Assembly (NCBI GenBank): GCA_041890515.1
Contig: JASDWX010000122.1
Location: 1-64,000 of the forward strand
Direction: 5' to 3'
Source of the DNA: Colwellia_A sp041890515
Lineage (GTDB): Bacteria; Pseudomonadota; Gammaproteobacteria; Enterobacterales; Alteromonadaceae
Length of the DNA stretch: 64,000 nucleotides
The number at the start of each line of letters is the position of its first letter. Positions within the stretch are counted from its first letter, which is position 1. Below the pieces are notes generated by a model that saw only the letters and a program-made list of their open reading frames with translations, was not told the DNA's origin and ran no database searches. Of this stretch, positions 26,127 through 34,787 are shown piece after piece. The translations under genes and the position numbers were made by a program.

Positions 26127-26849
26127 ATGAAGGTAATTGCTCATCGAGGTGCCAGTGGAGAGTTCCCGGAGAACTCACTGCTCGCTTTTGAAGAAGCAAT
26201 AAAACAACAAGCTGATGGTATTGAGCTTGATGCTCAGTATCATCAAGCCTCAGGGGAGTTTGTTTTATTACATGATTCCTATGTAAAAGATCAAGCAGGT
26301 AATGAGTTTCATTTTAATGAATTACCCTTAGCAGACCTTCTCTCTATCACCAAAAAAAATCAGCCTATTACAACACTTGGTAATGCATTAACCAATATTA
26401 ATGGGCGTTGCCTAGTCAATATCGAATTAAAAACGTCAGTGGCCGACGCGTCTGCTATAAAGTTAATCGTTCAAGCGTTGATGAAATTACTGAGTGAATA
26501 TATTCAAAATCAGCAATTTACCTATTCACAATTTATAATTTCTGCTTTTAATCACCCGTTATTATTAGCACTTAAACGTTTTATGCCCGAAATAAAAACT
26601 GCGGCACTGATTGCACACCACCCATTAAATTTTGATGAATTAAAAAAAGAACTACAAACGCATTCAGTTAACCCTTCAATTGAATGCTTAAACCAGAAAT
26701 TGGTCAGTGACGCACATCAACTTGGATTATCTGTTTGGGTTTATACGGTGGATCGCAAACAAGATATACAGCAATGTTTAGCATTTGGTGTTGATGCGAT
26801 TCTTACCAACTATCCCGCTCGTACTAAACTAATCGTGGAAAAAAACTAG
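26127..26849 (+). CDS. Glycerophosphodiester phosphodiesterase (cytosolic, UgpQ-like)
   Basis: Hydrolyses glycerophosphodiesters to glycerol-3-phosphate and an alcohol. The 240-residue protein starts MKVIAHRGASGEFPENSLLAF, with the catalytic HRG near the N-terminus, and has IELDAQ (metal-binding acidic pair) and a second His in LLHDSYVKD. No signal peptide is present, as in UgpQ rather than periplasmic GlpQ. The end resembles VWVYTVDRKQDI, typical of the family. Translationally coupled to psd, which fits a role in phospholipid head-group turnover. Confidence 0.92.
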   Translation: MKVIAHRGASGEFPENSLLAFEEAIKQQADGIELDAQYHQASGEFVLLHDSYVKDQAGNEFHFNELPLADLLSITKKNQPITTLGNALTNINGRCLVNIELKTSVADASAIKLIVQALMKLLSEYIQNQQFTYSQFIISAFNHPLLLALKRFMPEIKTAALIAHHPLNFDELKKELQTHSVNPSIECLNQKLVSDAHQLGLSVWVYTVDRKQDIQQCLAFGVDAILTNYPARTKLIVEKN

Positions 26850-26920
26850 AATTTTTAAAATTAAAAATCCTTATATATCATGGCTATCTTTCAAAAAAAG
26901 GACACCTCGAAGAAAAGTCA

Positions 26921-26960
26921 TTGCTCATTTAATCAACACAAGATACGATTGTATTCGTAT
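26921..26960 (+). promoter_or_regulatory. Promoter with palindromic operator upstream of the BlaI-like gene
   Basis: TTGCTC (26921-26926) and TACGAT (26944-26949) form a plausible -35/-10 pair with a 17-base spacer. The -10 overlaps a perfect dyad, ATACGA at 26943-26948 and TCGTAT at 26955-26960. BlaI-family repressors bind short dyads in their own promoters, so this is the likely autoregulatory site. It does not match the classical TACA/TGTA box exactly. Confidence 0.5.
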
Positions 26961-26995
26961 ATAACTTTAATTATTCATATCTTTAAGGAAATTCA

Positions 26996-27376
26996 ATGGC
27001 TCGAGATAATACAAATATCAAGCCTACAGAGGCAGAGTTAACTTTGCTTAACGTTCTCTGGAAAGTTGGTCCAGCAACTGTTCGCCAAGTGCATGACGTT
27101 GTTAGTATCACTCAAAAAACTGGCTACACGACAGTTTTGAAAATTTTACAAATTATGCATGAAAAAACCTTGGTAATTCGTGATGAAAGCAATCGTGCTC
27201 ATGTATATGCACCCGCAAATAGCGAAACGTTTACTCAATCATCGTTATTAAAAGATCTCGCCTCAAAAGCTTTTGGTGGTTCAACATCAAAATTAGTCAT
27301 GCGGGCTTTAGATGAATCAACCAGTAAAGAAGAAATTGCCGATATTCGTCAATTACTCAATGATTTAGAAAAATAG
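26996..27376 (+). CDS. BlaI/MecI/CopY family transcriptional repressor
   Basis: A 126-residue winged-helix repressor: ELTLLNVLWKVGPATVRQVHDVV and TGYTTVLKILQIMHEK form the DNA-binding domain, and the C-terminal part forms the dimerisation helices. In the family the repressor is cleaved by a partner M56 metalloprotease. That partner is encoded 57 bases downstream. No beta-lactamase gene is nearby, so the regulated target is not obvious. AAGGAAA precedes the ATG. Confidence 0.92.
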   Translation: MARDNTNIKPTEAELTLLNVLWKVGPATVRQVHDVVSITQKTGYTTVLKILQIMHEKTLVIRDESNRAHVYAPANSETFTQSSLLKDLASKAFGGSTSKLVMRALDESTSKEEIADIRQLLNDLEK

Positions 27377-27432
27377 CAATTATAGACCTGTTAAAGTAGT
27401 ATTAATAAGAAACACTTAAACACGGAAGGATA

Positions 27433-29415
27433 ATGCCGGATAACTTGATGAGTAGTCCATTTTTATACAATTTATCGTTAACTCTTATCCATTTTATTTG
27501 GCAAGGGTTTTTAGTGGCGCTTTCACTAAAATTAGTATTATCCTTTACGTCTTATAAAAAACCACAATGGCGTTATGCATTTTCGTCATTGGCTATGGTT
27601 GCTAATCTATTTCTTCCCTTGCTTACCTTCTTCATTATTAACCAACCCGATTTTCAACAATTTAGTCCATTGTTAACTAACAGTATGTTACTAAGCAACG
27701 TCATTAATCATGACACCCAAAATACGGCTATTTGGTATGCAAATACTGTTGAATTCTTACCTTATTTGTCATTGACATGGATAACGATTAGCTTTGTACT
27801 CGCCGTAAAACTTTTTATTGAATTGTATAATGTTAATCAACTACCAAAAACAGGTACCTCTTCAGCTGAGCCTGCGCTAGAAGCCCGTTTCCATCAATTA
27901 GTTGGGCAAGTAAAGTTAAAATGTACACCTCAAATTTTAATTACCGTTAAAAATGATATCCCTATGGCGATTGGTTGGATAAAGCCTGTCGTACTTATTC
28001 CAGTAGCGATGCTATCAGGTTTAACACCTTCACAACTTGATATGCTTATTTTGCATGAATTAGCGCATATTCGACGTCATGATTACTTAGTTAACTTTAT
28101 ACAAACCTTGGTTGAAATATTATTATTTTTCCATCCTGGTGTACGCTGGGTTTCTAAACAAATGCGTAATGAACGTGAATACTGTAGTGATGACATTGCT
28201 GTTCAGCATAGTGGTAACCCTATTGCATATGCACATACCCTTGCAGATACGGCTTCGATATGTAATAACCATCGCCACCATTCTATTCCAGCGATGGCAA
28301 TGGCAGCATCCGGTGGTGATTTAAAACAAAGAGTTCTGCGATTAATCGATCAAAACCAGCATTGCTCAACCGCGAATAACTCAGGGAAGTGGTTAGCCTC
28401 TATTGCTATTATTTTTTCAATTCTCGCTGTTGGTAGTCAGAAGTATATTCAAATTCCTACTTTAGATTTAAACACAGAGAATATGCTTTTATATCGAGGT
28501 GCAAATGACAGCTTCACAAATAATAATATTAAGCGTAGTGATAAAACAGCGTTACCTTCTTTAGCACAACAATTACTTCATCAGGAGCATGTCAATTCTC
28601 CAATAGTAAGTAAACGACCAGAAGATATCTCTTTAACAACCCCGCAAGGCACCTTCAATAATAACATTGATAGAGTAAATTTTGATCAAGAAGTTTCTAA
28701 CGGGGTTTCTAAAAAAATACAGTTTTCTAACAACGCGGCTGACATCGACAATGCTATAACAAATATTGATGATTTTTTTACGGTAAAAACAGATAAAAAA
28801 TTAGTACCTGCAAAAAATAAAACGACAAAGAACACGTCTATCCAAAAGAATAAAATATCACGTTCAATGACTCAAAAATCTGTTGAAGAATCATTCCCTG
28901 AACAAACACTGACCCAAACATCAATGACGAAAAAATCGATGTCTGAATTAGCATTTGATCGCACAGATTCAAGCATTAATGGGTCAATGTTAAATAATCC
29001 ATATGCCGAACAAGTCACCAATTTAGCCATGACTCCTTTACCAATATATGGCCAATTAACTGTACCTCCTAGAATACATTCAAATAATATTGAACAAGCA
29101 CTATTATCTGCAGGAGATTCTTCAACTCGTCTAATGCCAGTGAGTCTACCTGCTCAGCTGCTAACATCTGTATACCCTAAGTATCCAATCACCGCAAAAC
29201 GTAAACGCATTGAAACAGATATTGAAGTTACTTTCACCATAGATAAAAAAGGCTATATTCGTGACATTCAATATAATGGAAGAGGTAGAGTAAATTACTT
29301 TCGCAATACTATTCGTTTATCATTAGAGAAATGGCGTTTCAAACCAGCTAGTTATAATAACCAGCCGATAGAAAGTACCATGTCTAAAATATTCTCTTTC
29401 AGTATTGCAAAATAA
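27433..29415 (+). CDS. M56 (BlaR1/MecR1-type) metallopeptidase with TonB-like C-terminus
   Basis: Membrane protease of the BlaR1 class. N-terminal transmembrane segments (about 10-38, 48-70, 112-130) lead to the zinc motif LHELAHIRRHD (HELAH at 208-212) and the downstream ligand in NEREYCSDD (about 247-254). A further membrane segment lies about 316-333. Then comes an approximately 230-residue polar Asn/Ser/Thr/Lys-rich periplasmic stretch and a C-terminal TonB_C-like domain (about 565-660, SVYPKYPITAKRKRIETDIE and EKWRFKPASYNNQPI). There is no penicillin-binding sensor domain. It presumably senses something in the periplasm and cleaves the adjacent BlaI-like repressor. GGAAGGATA precedes the ATG. 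Confidence 0.88.
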   Translation: MPDNLMSSPFLYNLSLTLIHFIWQGFLVALSLKLVLSFTSYKKPQWRYAFSSLAMVANLFLPLLTFFIINQPDFQQFSPLLTNSMLLSNVINHDTQNTAIWYANTVEFLPYLSLTWITISFVLAVKLFIELYNVNQLPKTGTSSAEPALEARFHQLVGQVKLKCTPQILITVKNDIPMAIGWIKPVVLIPVAMLSGLTPSQLDMLILHELAHIRRHDYLVNFIQTLVEILLFFHPGVRWVSKQMRNEREYCSDDIAVQHSGNPIAYAHTLADTASICNNHRHHSIPAMAMAASGGDLKQRVLRLIDQNQHCSTANNSGKWLASIAIIFSILAVGSQKYIQIPTLDLNTENMLLYRGANDSFTNNNIKRSDKTALPSLAQQLLHQEHVNSPIVSKRPEDISLTTPQGTFNNNIDRVNFDQEVSNGVSKKIQFSNNAADIDNAITNIDDFFTVKTDKKLVPAKNKTTKNTSIQKNKISRSMTQKSVEESFPEQTLTQTSMTKKSMSELAFDRTDSSINGSMLNNPYAEQVTNLAMTPLPIYGQLTVPPRIHSNNIEQALLSAGDSSTRLMPVSLPAQLLTSVYPKYPITAKRKRIETDIEVTFTIDKKGYIRDIQYNGRGRVNYFRNTIRLSLEKWRFKPASYNNQPIESTMSKIFSFSIAK

Positions 29416-29425
29416 TTATAAAAAA

Positions 29426-29872
29426 TCACTTAGAAAAATGACTTCTTTTTTTACCAAATCTCTTATGTGACTTCATTTTCTCACGTTGTTCTTCTGTCAG
29501 TATATTTATAAACTGATTTTTTGTTTTCGCTTTAATTAACGCCATTTGTGTAAAAGTTTGCTGGTAGTGTGCTTGCAAATCACTATACGCTTGCTCATTA
29601 AAACGCTCTTCCATTGTCAAAATTTTACTTTGTTGATGAAAACTTTTTAAGCTCTCTTTCAACGCTAAACGACTTTCTTTAGCCTCTTGGTGAATAATTT
29701 TTGTTTGATCACGTTGAGTATCATTTAGATCTAAATATTGAGCCATTTTTTTAAACTTATGTGGCATAAAGTGTTCATCTTTCTGGGCATGAGTTAATGC
29801 AAAAGCAGGTGCACTTGTTAATGATATAGCTAACACTGAACTTATTAACAGTGCTGATAATTTTTTTTTCAT
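29426..29872 (-). CDS. Spy/CpxP family periplasmic stress protein
   Basis: 148 residues from ATG 29872, which has GAGG 8 bases upstream; an upstream in-frame start at 29923 lacks one. Signal peptide about 1-25 (cleavage after AFA). The mature protein is helical and contains two LTxxQ-like motifs, LDLNDTQRDQ and ILTEEQREKM, the hallmark of Spy/CpxP chaperone and feedback proteins. It is divergent from a CpxR-like regulator gene with a CpxR-type box between them, so it is probably the CpxP equivalent: a regulon member that damps the sensor. Confidence 0.85.
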   Translation of the reverse strand: MKKKLSALLISSVLAISLTSAPAFALTHAQKDEHFMPHKFKKMAQYLDLNDTQRDQTKIIHQEAKESRLALKESLKSFHQQSKILTMEERFNEQAYSDLQAHYQQTFTQMALIKAKTKNQFINILTEEQREKMKSHKRFGKKRSHFSK

Positions 29873-29939
29873 TGGGCAGTCCTCTTTGTTAAATACATAA
29901 CAACTATAAATGCTGCAATGCAAAGAAACGCAAGCCAGT

Positions 29940-29955
29940 GTAAAGTTTATGTAAA
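29940..29955. promoter_or_regulatory. CpxR-type binding box
   Basis: The tandem direct repeat GTAAA-N6-GTAAA lies in the 172-base gap between the Spy/CpxP-like gene and the CpxR-like gene. The E. coli CpxR box is GTAAA-N4-8-GTAAA, most often with N5. Position suggests control of both divergent transcripts. Confidence 0.6.
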
Positions 29956-30044
29956 GACGTTAACAACGTCAGTTTTCTATGATGAGTTAGGCTAATATTA
30001 TGTTCAGTAAACTAAAGCGCATTAAGTAAGATAATTGATAAATT

Positions 30045-30767
30045 ATGAGTAAACAAAAAATACTGATCATCGATGACGATAAAGAACTCACTGAATTATT
30101 AACTGAATATTTATCGTATGAAGGGTTTGAATTAGAAGCATGTCATGATGGTGTCGCTGGCCTATCACGCGCTTATGATGAGTCATTCTCCTTAATATTA
30201 CTCGATGTGATGATGCCTAAACTTAATGGTTTTGAAGTCCTAAAAGCACTAGGAGGACAACACAAAACCCCTATTCTAATGTTAACGGCTAAAGGGGATA
30301 ATGACGATAGAATTTTAGGGTTAGAGCTTGGCGCTGATGATTATCTCGCAAAACCTTTTCAGCATCGCGAACTACTGGCACGTATCAACGCAATTTTACG
30401 CCGCATTAACATCGTGAAAAACAATGAACATTCGCTTGATAAACAACACATAAATGCAGTAATACTCGATCACGCGACTCACCAAGTATTCTGTCATCAA
30501 CAATTAGTTGAATTAACCGGAACTGAATTTCAAATACTGGATTTACTGATGAATAATGCCAGTCAAATCGTCAGTAAAAATAGAATATCAGAAAAAATTC
30601 TAAAACGAAAACTCAGTGCATTTGACAGAAGTATAGATATGCACATCAGTAACATCCGTCGTAAACTGCTTGAGTTTGCTCCAAGCGATAAATTGAAAAC
30701 AATTCGTGGAGCAGGTTATATTTTTCTAGCAGGAGAAACTGATGGGCTAATCGCTAATGATAAATAG
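30045..30767 (+). CDS. cpxR: CpxR-like response regulator (OmpR family)
   Basis: DNA-binding regulator of envelope stress. Receiver domain with Asp10-Asp12 cluster (IIDDDKE), phosphoacceptor Asp54 (LLDVMMPKLNG), Thr81 and Lys103 (LAKPF); C-terminal winged helix (LTGTEFQILDLLM and IDMHISNIRRKL). 240 residues. The wording is close to CpxR rather than OmpR or PhoB. It overlaps the sensor gene by 11 bases. The divergent Spy/CpxP gene and the GTAAA box support the CpxR assignment. Confidence 0.87.
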   Translation: MSKQKILIIDDDKELTELLTEYLSYEGFELEACHDGVAGLSRAYDESFSLILLDVMMPKLNGFEVLKALGGQHKTPILMLTAKGDNDDRILGLELGADDYLAKPFQHRELLARINAILRRINIVKNNEHSLDKQHINAVILDHATHQVFCHQQLVELTGTEFQILDLLMNNASQIVSKNRISEKILKRKLSAFDRSIDMHISNIRRKLLEFAPSDKLKTIRGAGYIFLAGETDGLIANDK

Positions 30768-32160
30768 CATTAGCCGTTCGTTCTCTTCTATCGGTTTCAA
30801 AATATTTTTATCTTTTTGGTTTTTCGCATTAGGTACAATTATTGCCACTCGATTCATCTCAGCCCAAATAGCAGAGTCCAGCATTGTTTTAGCCGCACAC
30901 CATGGTGATCAACAAAAATTGAATCGTCTAGCAATACGTTTAGACAGCGATGATATTTCACTGATTGACTTGTTACAGCATCGCCGTAAAGCCCCTCATG
31001 AAGAACTTATTATTAAAGATATTGAAAGTGGTGACGTGACCTCTGTTAAAAGGCGATTTTTAGCAGCCGCCGTCAATTACTTAGAAATAAACAGTTTTTC
31101 AAAAATCACAAGTGTTCAGTTTCCTCAAGCTCGCATAACAGGCCCTAAAAACATCACACTAGAGGGAAAAAAAGTACAATTGTATTTGGTATCACGAGGG
31201 AAATCTCGACATTTTAATGCTTTTATTATGCAACTTCCCCATTGGTTAAAACTCGCTATTCCCATTTTTTTGAGTTCTTTACTGGCTTGGTTAATGGCAA
31301 AAACATTGAGTAAGCCAATACTCGCCATAAAACGTGTGGCAACTGATATCGGTAACGGACAGCTCGATGCACGAATAAAAAATGTACATAAAAGAAAAGA
31401 TGAACTTGGTTCTTTGGCGACCAGTTTTAATACCATGGCGGATAAACTCTCACATAATCTGACAGCTAATCAGCGTTTATTAGCTGATGTATCCCATGAA
31501 TTACGCTCGCCAATGACCCGTTTACAACTGGCTGTTGGTTTAGCTCAACAGTCTATAAATAATCCTGAACTGCAACAAAAGCATCTTGCCCGTTGTGAAT
31601 TAGAAGTTACCCGTTTAGATAAGATGATCAGTGATGTACTTTCTCTTTCACGATTAGAAAACACCTTTCAGCACGTAAATTTACAAACAGTTTCTCTTGA
31701 CGCTTTGTTAGCCGATATCTGTCAAGACTGCCAATACCTTGCAGACGAAAAAAATATATCAATCACCAAGAAAAATTTTTTCTCACTTAATCTACTCGCT
31801 GACCAAAACTTATTAAGCAGTGCTTTTAGTAATGTCATTATCAACGCCATAACATATACACCAAAGCGGAGTGAAGTAATGATTTCAATGCATCGTTTTA
31901 TTAATGACCATCAAGACAGTATCAACGTGGTTATTAGTGATAACGGTAAAGGTGTCCCTCAATGCACAATAGAAAAGCTTTTCCAGCCATTCTATCGGGT
32001 TGATGAAGCACGAGATAGAAACAGTGGAGGTACGGGGTTAGGCTTAGCAATAGCGCAGCAAGCCGTATTGGCGCATAATGGTGAGATAAAGGCAAATAAC
32101 AAAGAAGATGGCGGTTTATCGATAACAATTACGTTACCCGTCAATCCCAACAACGAATAA
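30757..32160 (+). CDS. cpxA: CpxA-like sensor histidine kinase
   Basis: Inner-membrane sensor kinase for the adjacent regulator. TM1 is about residues 13-32, a short periplasmic domain of about 130 residues follows, TM2 is about 165-183, then HAMP (SKPILAIKRVATDIGNG), the phospho-accepting His in LADVSHELRSPMTRLQ, an N box (NVIINAITYT), and G boxes (DNGKGVP, GGTGLGLAI). All catalytic motifs are intact, in contrast to the kinase-like protein at 16.9-20.3 kb. Length of 467 residues matches CpxA. Confidence 0.87.
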   Translation: MINSISRSFSSIGFKIFLSFWFFALGTIIATRFISAQIAESSIVLAAHHGDQQKLNRLAIRLDSDDISLIDLLQHRRKAPHEELIIKDIESGDVTSVKRRFLAAAVNYLEINSFSKITSVQFPQARITGPKNITLEGKKVQLYLVSRGKSRHFNAFIMQLPHWLKLAIPIFLSSLLAWLMAKTLSKPILAIKRVATDIGNGQLDARIKNVHKRKDELGSLATSFNTMADKLSHNLTANQRLLADVSHELRSPMTRLQLAVGLAQQSINNPELQQKHLARCELEVTRLDKMISDVLSLSRLENTFQHVNLQTVSLDALLADICQDCQYLADEKNISITKKNFFSLNLLADQNLLSSAFSNVIINAITYTPKRSEVMISMHRFINDHQDSINVVISDNGKGVPQCTIEKLFQPFYRVDEARDRNSGGTGLGLAIAQQAVLAHNGEIKANNKEDGGLSITITLPVNPNNE

Positions 32161-32223
32161 AGCACTTACGAACACAAGATGAAATTATCACTTTAACGCT
32201 ATGATCATTTTAGGATTAATAAT

Positions 32224-33267
32224 ATGACTTTAACGCACATGAATTTTGATCAAGGCTCCAAAGAAGCAGAGTTAACGGTTCATTTAACCACAGTAATTAA
32301 TGAATTTTGGCAAGAAGGCATTTTTTCCTCTTTTAGTGGCATCGACCAAATAAGAATAAATTACGCGACATTCGTTCATCATGACGTGCAAGAATCTATT
32401 GTGCTCGTCACAGGAAGAACAGAAAGTTACCTAAAGTATCAAGAACTTGCATTTGACCTTTACCAACAAGGTTATAATGTGTTTATTATTGATCATCGTG
32501 GTCAAGGTCTGTCACAACGATTATTAAAAGATAGCCAGAAAGGTTATGTAAAAGAATTTGATGATTACGCACATGATTTGAAGCAATTTATTGATGAAAT
32601 CGTTACAAAAAACGGTCTTAATGGTTCAATCGATAAAGTCAGAACAAAACCTCACTTATTAGCGCATTCAATGGGCGGTGCAATTGCGGTTAGAATGATG
32701 CAGTTATATCCGACGTTAGTAAAGTCAACCGTATTAACCTCACCAATGATCGCTGTTAACAATGGTAATATTCCCAACTGGCTCGGCAAAGCCATTGTTA
32801 ACATCGGAGATAAGCTGAACACATGGTTTAGTTCAGAAGCCAATTATTTTATGGGGCAGACCGGGTTTAACAATGTCACTTTTGCTGAAAATGAACTCTG
32901 CCAATCAGCAGTGCGTTATCAAACTTTTGTTGATATATATAATAACAATGAAGAAATTCAATTAGGAGGAGTAACAACCCATTGGCTCAAAGAAGCAATC
33001 ATTGCTAATCATAATATTTTCGCAAATTTACATAAGCTCACAACGCCTATCTTAGTGATGCAGTCTGGCAGTGATACTATTGTTTCTAATGATGCGCAAA
33101 ACGCATTCTGTCAGCAACTACATCAACACAACCCAGTGTGTTACCCGCAAAGTACCCCTTTTACGATAAGCGATGCGCTTCATGAACTTATGTTCGAAAA
33201 AGACCAATACCGTACAACCGCAATAACAAAAGCGCTTGATTGGTTTAAAGGTTATTCCGCCGACTAA
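32224..33267 (+). CDS. pldB: Alpha/beta hydrolase, lysophospholipase L2-like
   Basis: Monoacyl phospholipid hydrolase of the serine hydrolase fold. The oxyanion and nucleophile region is IIDHRGQGLSQR and LLAHSMGGAIAVRM (nucleophile Ser in AHSMGG). The C-terminal HELMFEKDQYR closely matches the catalytic-His region of PldB. The Asp lies in SGSDTIVSNDAQ. 347 residues, no signal peptide. Stands 63 bases after the CpxA-like gene and converges on the cation efflux gene. Confidence 0.88.
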   Translation: MTLTHMNFDQGSKEAELTVHLTTVINEFWQEGIFSSFSGIDQIRINYATFVHHDVQESIVLVTGRTESYLKYQELAFDLYQQGYNVFIIDHRGQGLSQRLLKDSQKGYVKEFDDYAHDLKQFIDEIVTKNGLNGSIDKVRTKPHLLAHSMGGAIAVRMMQLYPTLVKSTVLTSPMIAVNNGNIPNWLGKAIVNIGDKLNTWFSSEANYFMGQTGFNNVTFAENELCQSAVRYQTFVDIYNNNEEIQLGGVTTHWLKEAIIANHNIFANLHKLTTPILVMQSGSDTIVSNDAQNAFCQQLHQHNPVCYPQSTPFTISDALHELMFEKDQYRTTAITKALDWFKGYSAD

Positions 33268-33282
33268 CGCTTTACTCAAAAA

Positions 33283-34176
33283 TTATTGCTGTACGACTGA
33301 TGTAGGGTCATGGTGAATAAACACTTCACAAGGTGAGAATTTAGCTTCAATTTCTTTTTCTATCGCTTCACCAATACTGTGGGCTTCAAGTAAAGATAAC
33401 CTGTCATCAAGCTCTAAATGAAACTGAATAAAACGCTGAGGACCCGATTGACGAGTTCTCAGTTCGTGTACACCCAGCGTTGAATTATGTGCAATGACTA
33501 TGGCGGTTATTTCAGAAATTTCCTCATCACTCAATTCGTGATCCATTAAATTGTGAACACTCAAATAAATGATCTTTATAGCGCCGCTCAAGAGAAAAAG
33601 CCCAACAGCACAAGTAAATACACCATCAGCGTACTTAGAATAACCACTACTTAAAATTAAAGCGGCTAATACGCCAAGGTTCAAGAATAAATCTGATTGA
33701 TAATGTAGAGCATCAGCACTGATTGCTACAGATCGGGTTTTCGCAATAACGAAGCGTTGAAGTAAAACTAATAATAATGTCATGACAATAGCAATAATAG
33801 TGACAACGATACCGATGTCTGTTTTCACGACAAGTTGAGGGTTGAGGGTTCGGTCAATACCATGAAAGACTAATAATAATGCGGAACCAGTAACGAAAGC
33901 GGCTTGCACTAAACCCGCTAAACTTTCAGCTTTACCATGGCCAAATTTATGATTATCGTCAGCAGGCGCTAAGGCATAATAAATGATCACAACATTCATT
34001 AATGAAGCAAATAGATCCAACATTGAATCTGTCGCAGATGCCAGCATTGAGCTGGCGTCGGTTGCCATCCAAGCATAGAGTTTAAGCACAACTAATAATA
34101 AGGCGGTAGCTGTGGCTGCGAAACCAGCAACTCTGACCCAAAAGCTGTAGTCGTTATTTGTTATATTTTCACTCAT
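33283..34176 (-). CDS. fieF: Cation diffusion facilitator, FieF-like
   Basis: Proton-driven efflux of Fe2+/Zn2+ from the cytoplasm. Six transmembrane helices; metal site motifs ASATDSMLDLF (two Asp) in TM2 and HYQSDLFLN (His and Asp) in TM5, as in E. coli FieF. The C-terminal cytoplasmic domain (about 210-290) contains HELRTRQSGPQRFIQFHLELD. 297 residues is the usual length. Divergent from trmL. Confidence 0.92.
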   Translation of the reverse strand: MSENITNNDYSFWVRVAGFAATATALLLVVLKLYAWMATDASSMLASATDSMLDLFASLMNVVIIYYALAPADDNHKFGHGKAESLAGLVQAAFVTGSALLLVFHGIDRTLNPQLVVKTDIGIVVTIIAIVMTLLLVLLQRFVIAKTRSVAISADALHYQSDLFLNLGVLAALILSSGYSKYADGVFTCAVGLFLLSGAIKIIYLSVHNLMDHELSDEEISEITAIVIAHNSTLGVHELRTRQSGPQRFIQFHLELDDRLSLLEAHSIGEAIEKEIEAKFSPCEVFIHHDPTSVVQQ

Positions 34177-34232
34177 ATTCTTTACTTTTCCAAGGTATAC
34201 AACAATTGCTTGAAGAGATATCGCTATTCTCT

Positions 34233-34260
34233 GAAGATGATATAATACCTTATCATCTTC
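34233..34260. promoter_or_regulatory. Palindrome overlapping a consensus -10 upstream of trmL
   Basis: Perfect 10-bp arms, GAAGATGATA at 34233-34242 and TATCATCTTC at 34251-34260, with an 8-base spacer. A consensus TATAAT at 34241-34246 falls inside. It ends 19 bases before the trmL start. A dyad over a -10 box is what a repressor operator looks like; a -35 is not obvious. It may equally be a leader hairpin. Confidence 0.45.
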
Positions 34261-34279
34261 GAATTTAAGTATACTTTTT

Positions 34280-34744
34280 ATGTTAGACGTTGTTTTATTC
34301 CAGCCTCAAATCCCACCAAATACCGGCAATATTATTCGCCTGTGTGCGAATACCGGTTTTAGGCTACATCTTATTGAACCCTTTGGTTTTGACCTAGACG
34401 ATAAAAAGCTTCGACGAGCGGGTTTAGATTATCACGAGTTTGCCGCCATCAAGCGCCATAAAAATTATGAAGCCTTTATTGCCAACGAACAACCGAAACG
34501 AGTGCTCGCGATAACGACCAAAACAACAAACTACTATGGCGATGTATCCTTTGAGAAAGGAGATTATTTACTGTTCGGTTCAGAAACGAGTGGGCTACCC
34601 GAAGAAGTAAGACAACAAATACCCGACGAAGATAAAATTCGTATCCCTATGTTGAAAGACAGCCGCAGTATGAATTTATCTAACGCAACCGCTGTCATTA
34701 TTTTTGAAGCGTGGCGACAAATGGGGTTTGAAGGCGCTGTTTAA
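34280..34744 (+). CDS. trmL: tRNA (cytidine/uridine-2'-O-)-methyltransferase TrmL
   Basis: SPOUT-fold methyltransferase that modifies the wobble base 34 of certain tRNA-Leu. The 154-residue protein has the characteristic N-terminus VVLFQPQIPPNTGNIIRLCA, the LLFGSETSGLPEEV loop and the trefoil-knot end IPMLKDSRSMNLSNATAV. No RNA-binding extension is present, as normal for TrmL. Confidence 0.96.
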   Translation: MLDVVLFQPQIPPNTGNIIRLCANTGFRLHLIEPFGFDLDDKKLRRAGLDYHEFAAIKRHKNYEAFIANEQPKRVLAITTKTTNYYGDVSFEKGDYLLFGSETSGLPEEVRQQIPDEDKIRIPMLKDSRSMNLSNATAVIIFEAWRQMGFEGAV

Positions 34745-34787
34745 AAATTAAAAAACTTAAAAAGAGCATCATTTAGATAGTGTAAAA

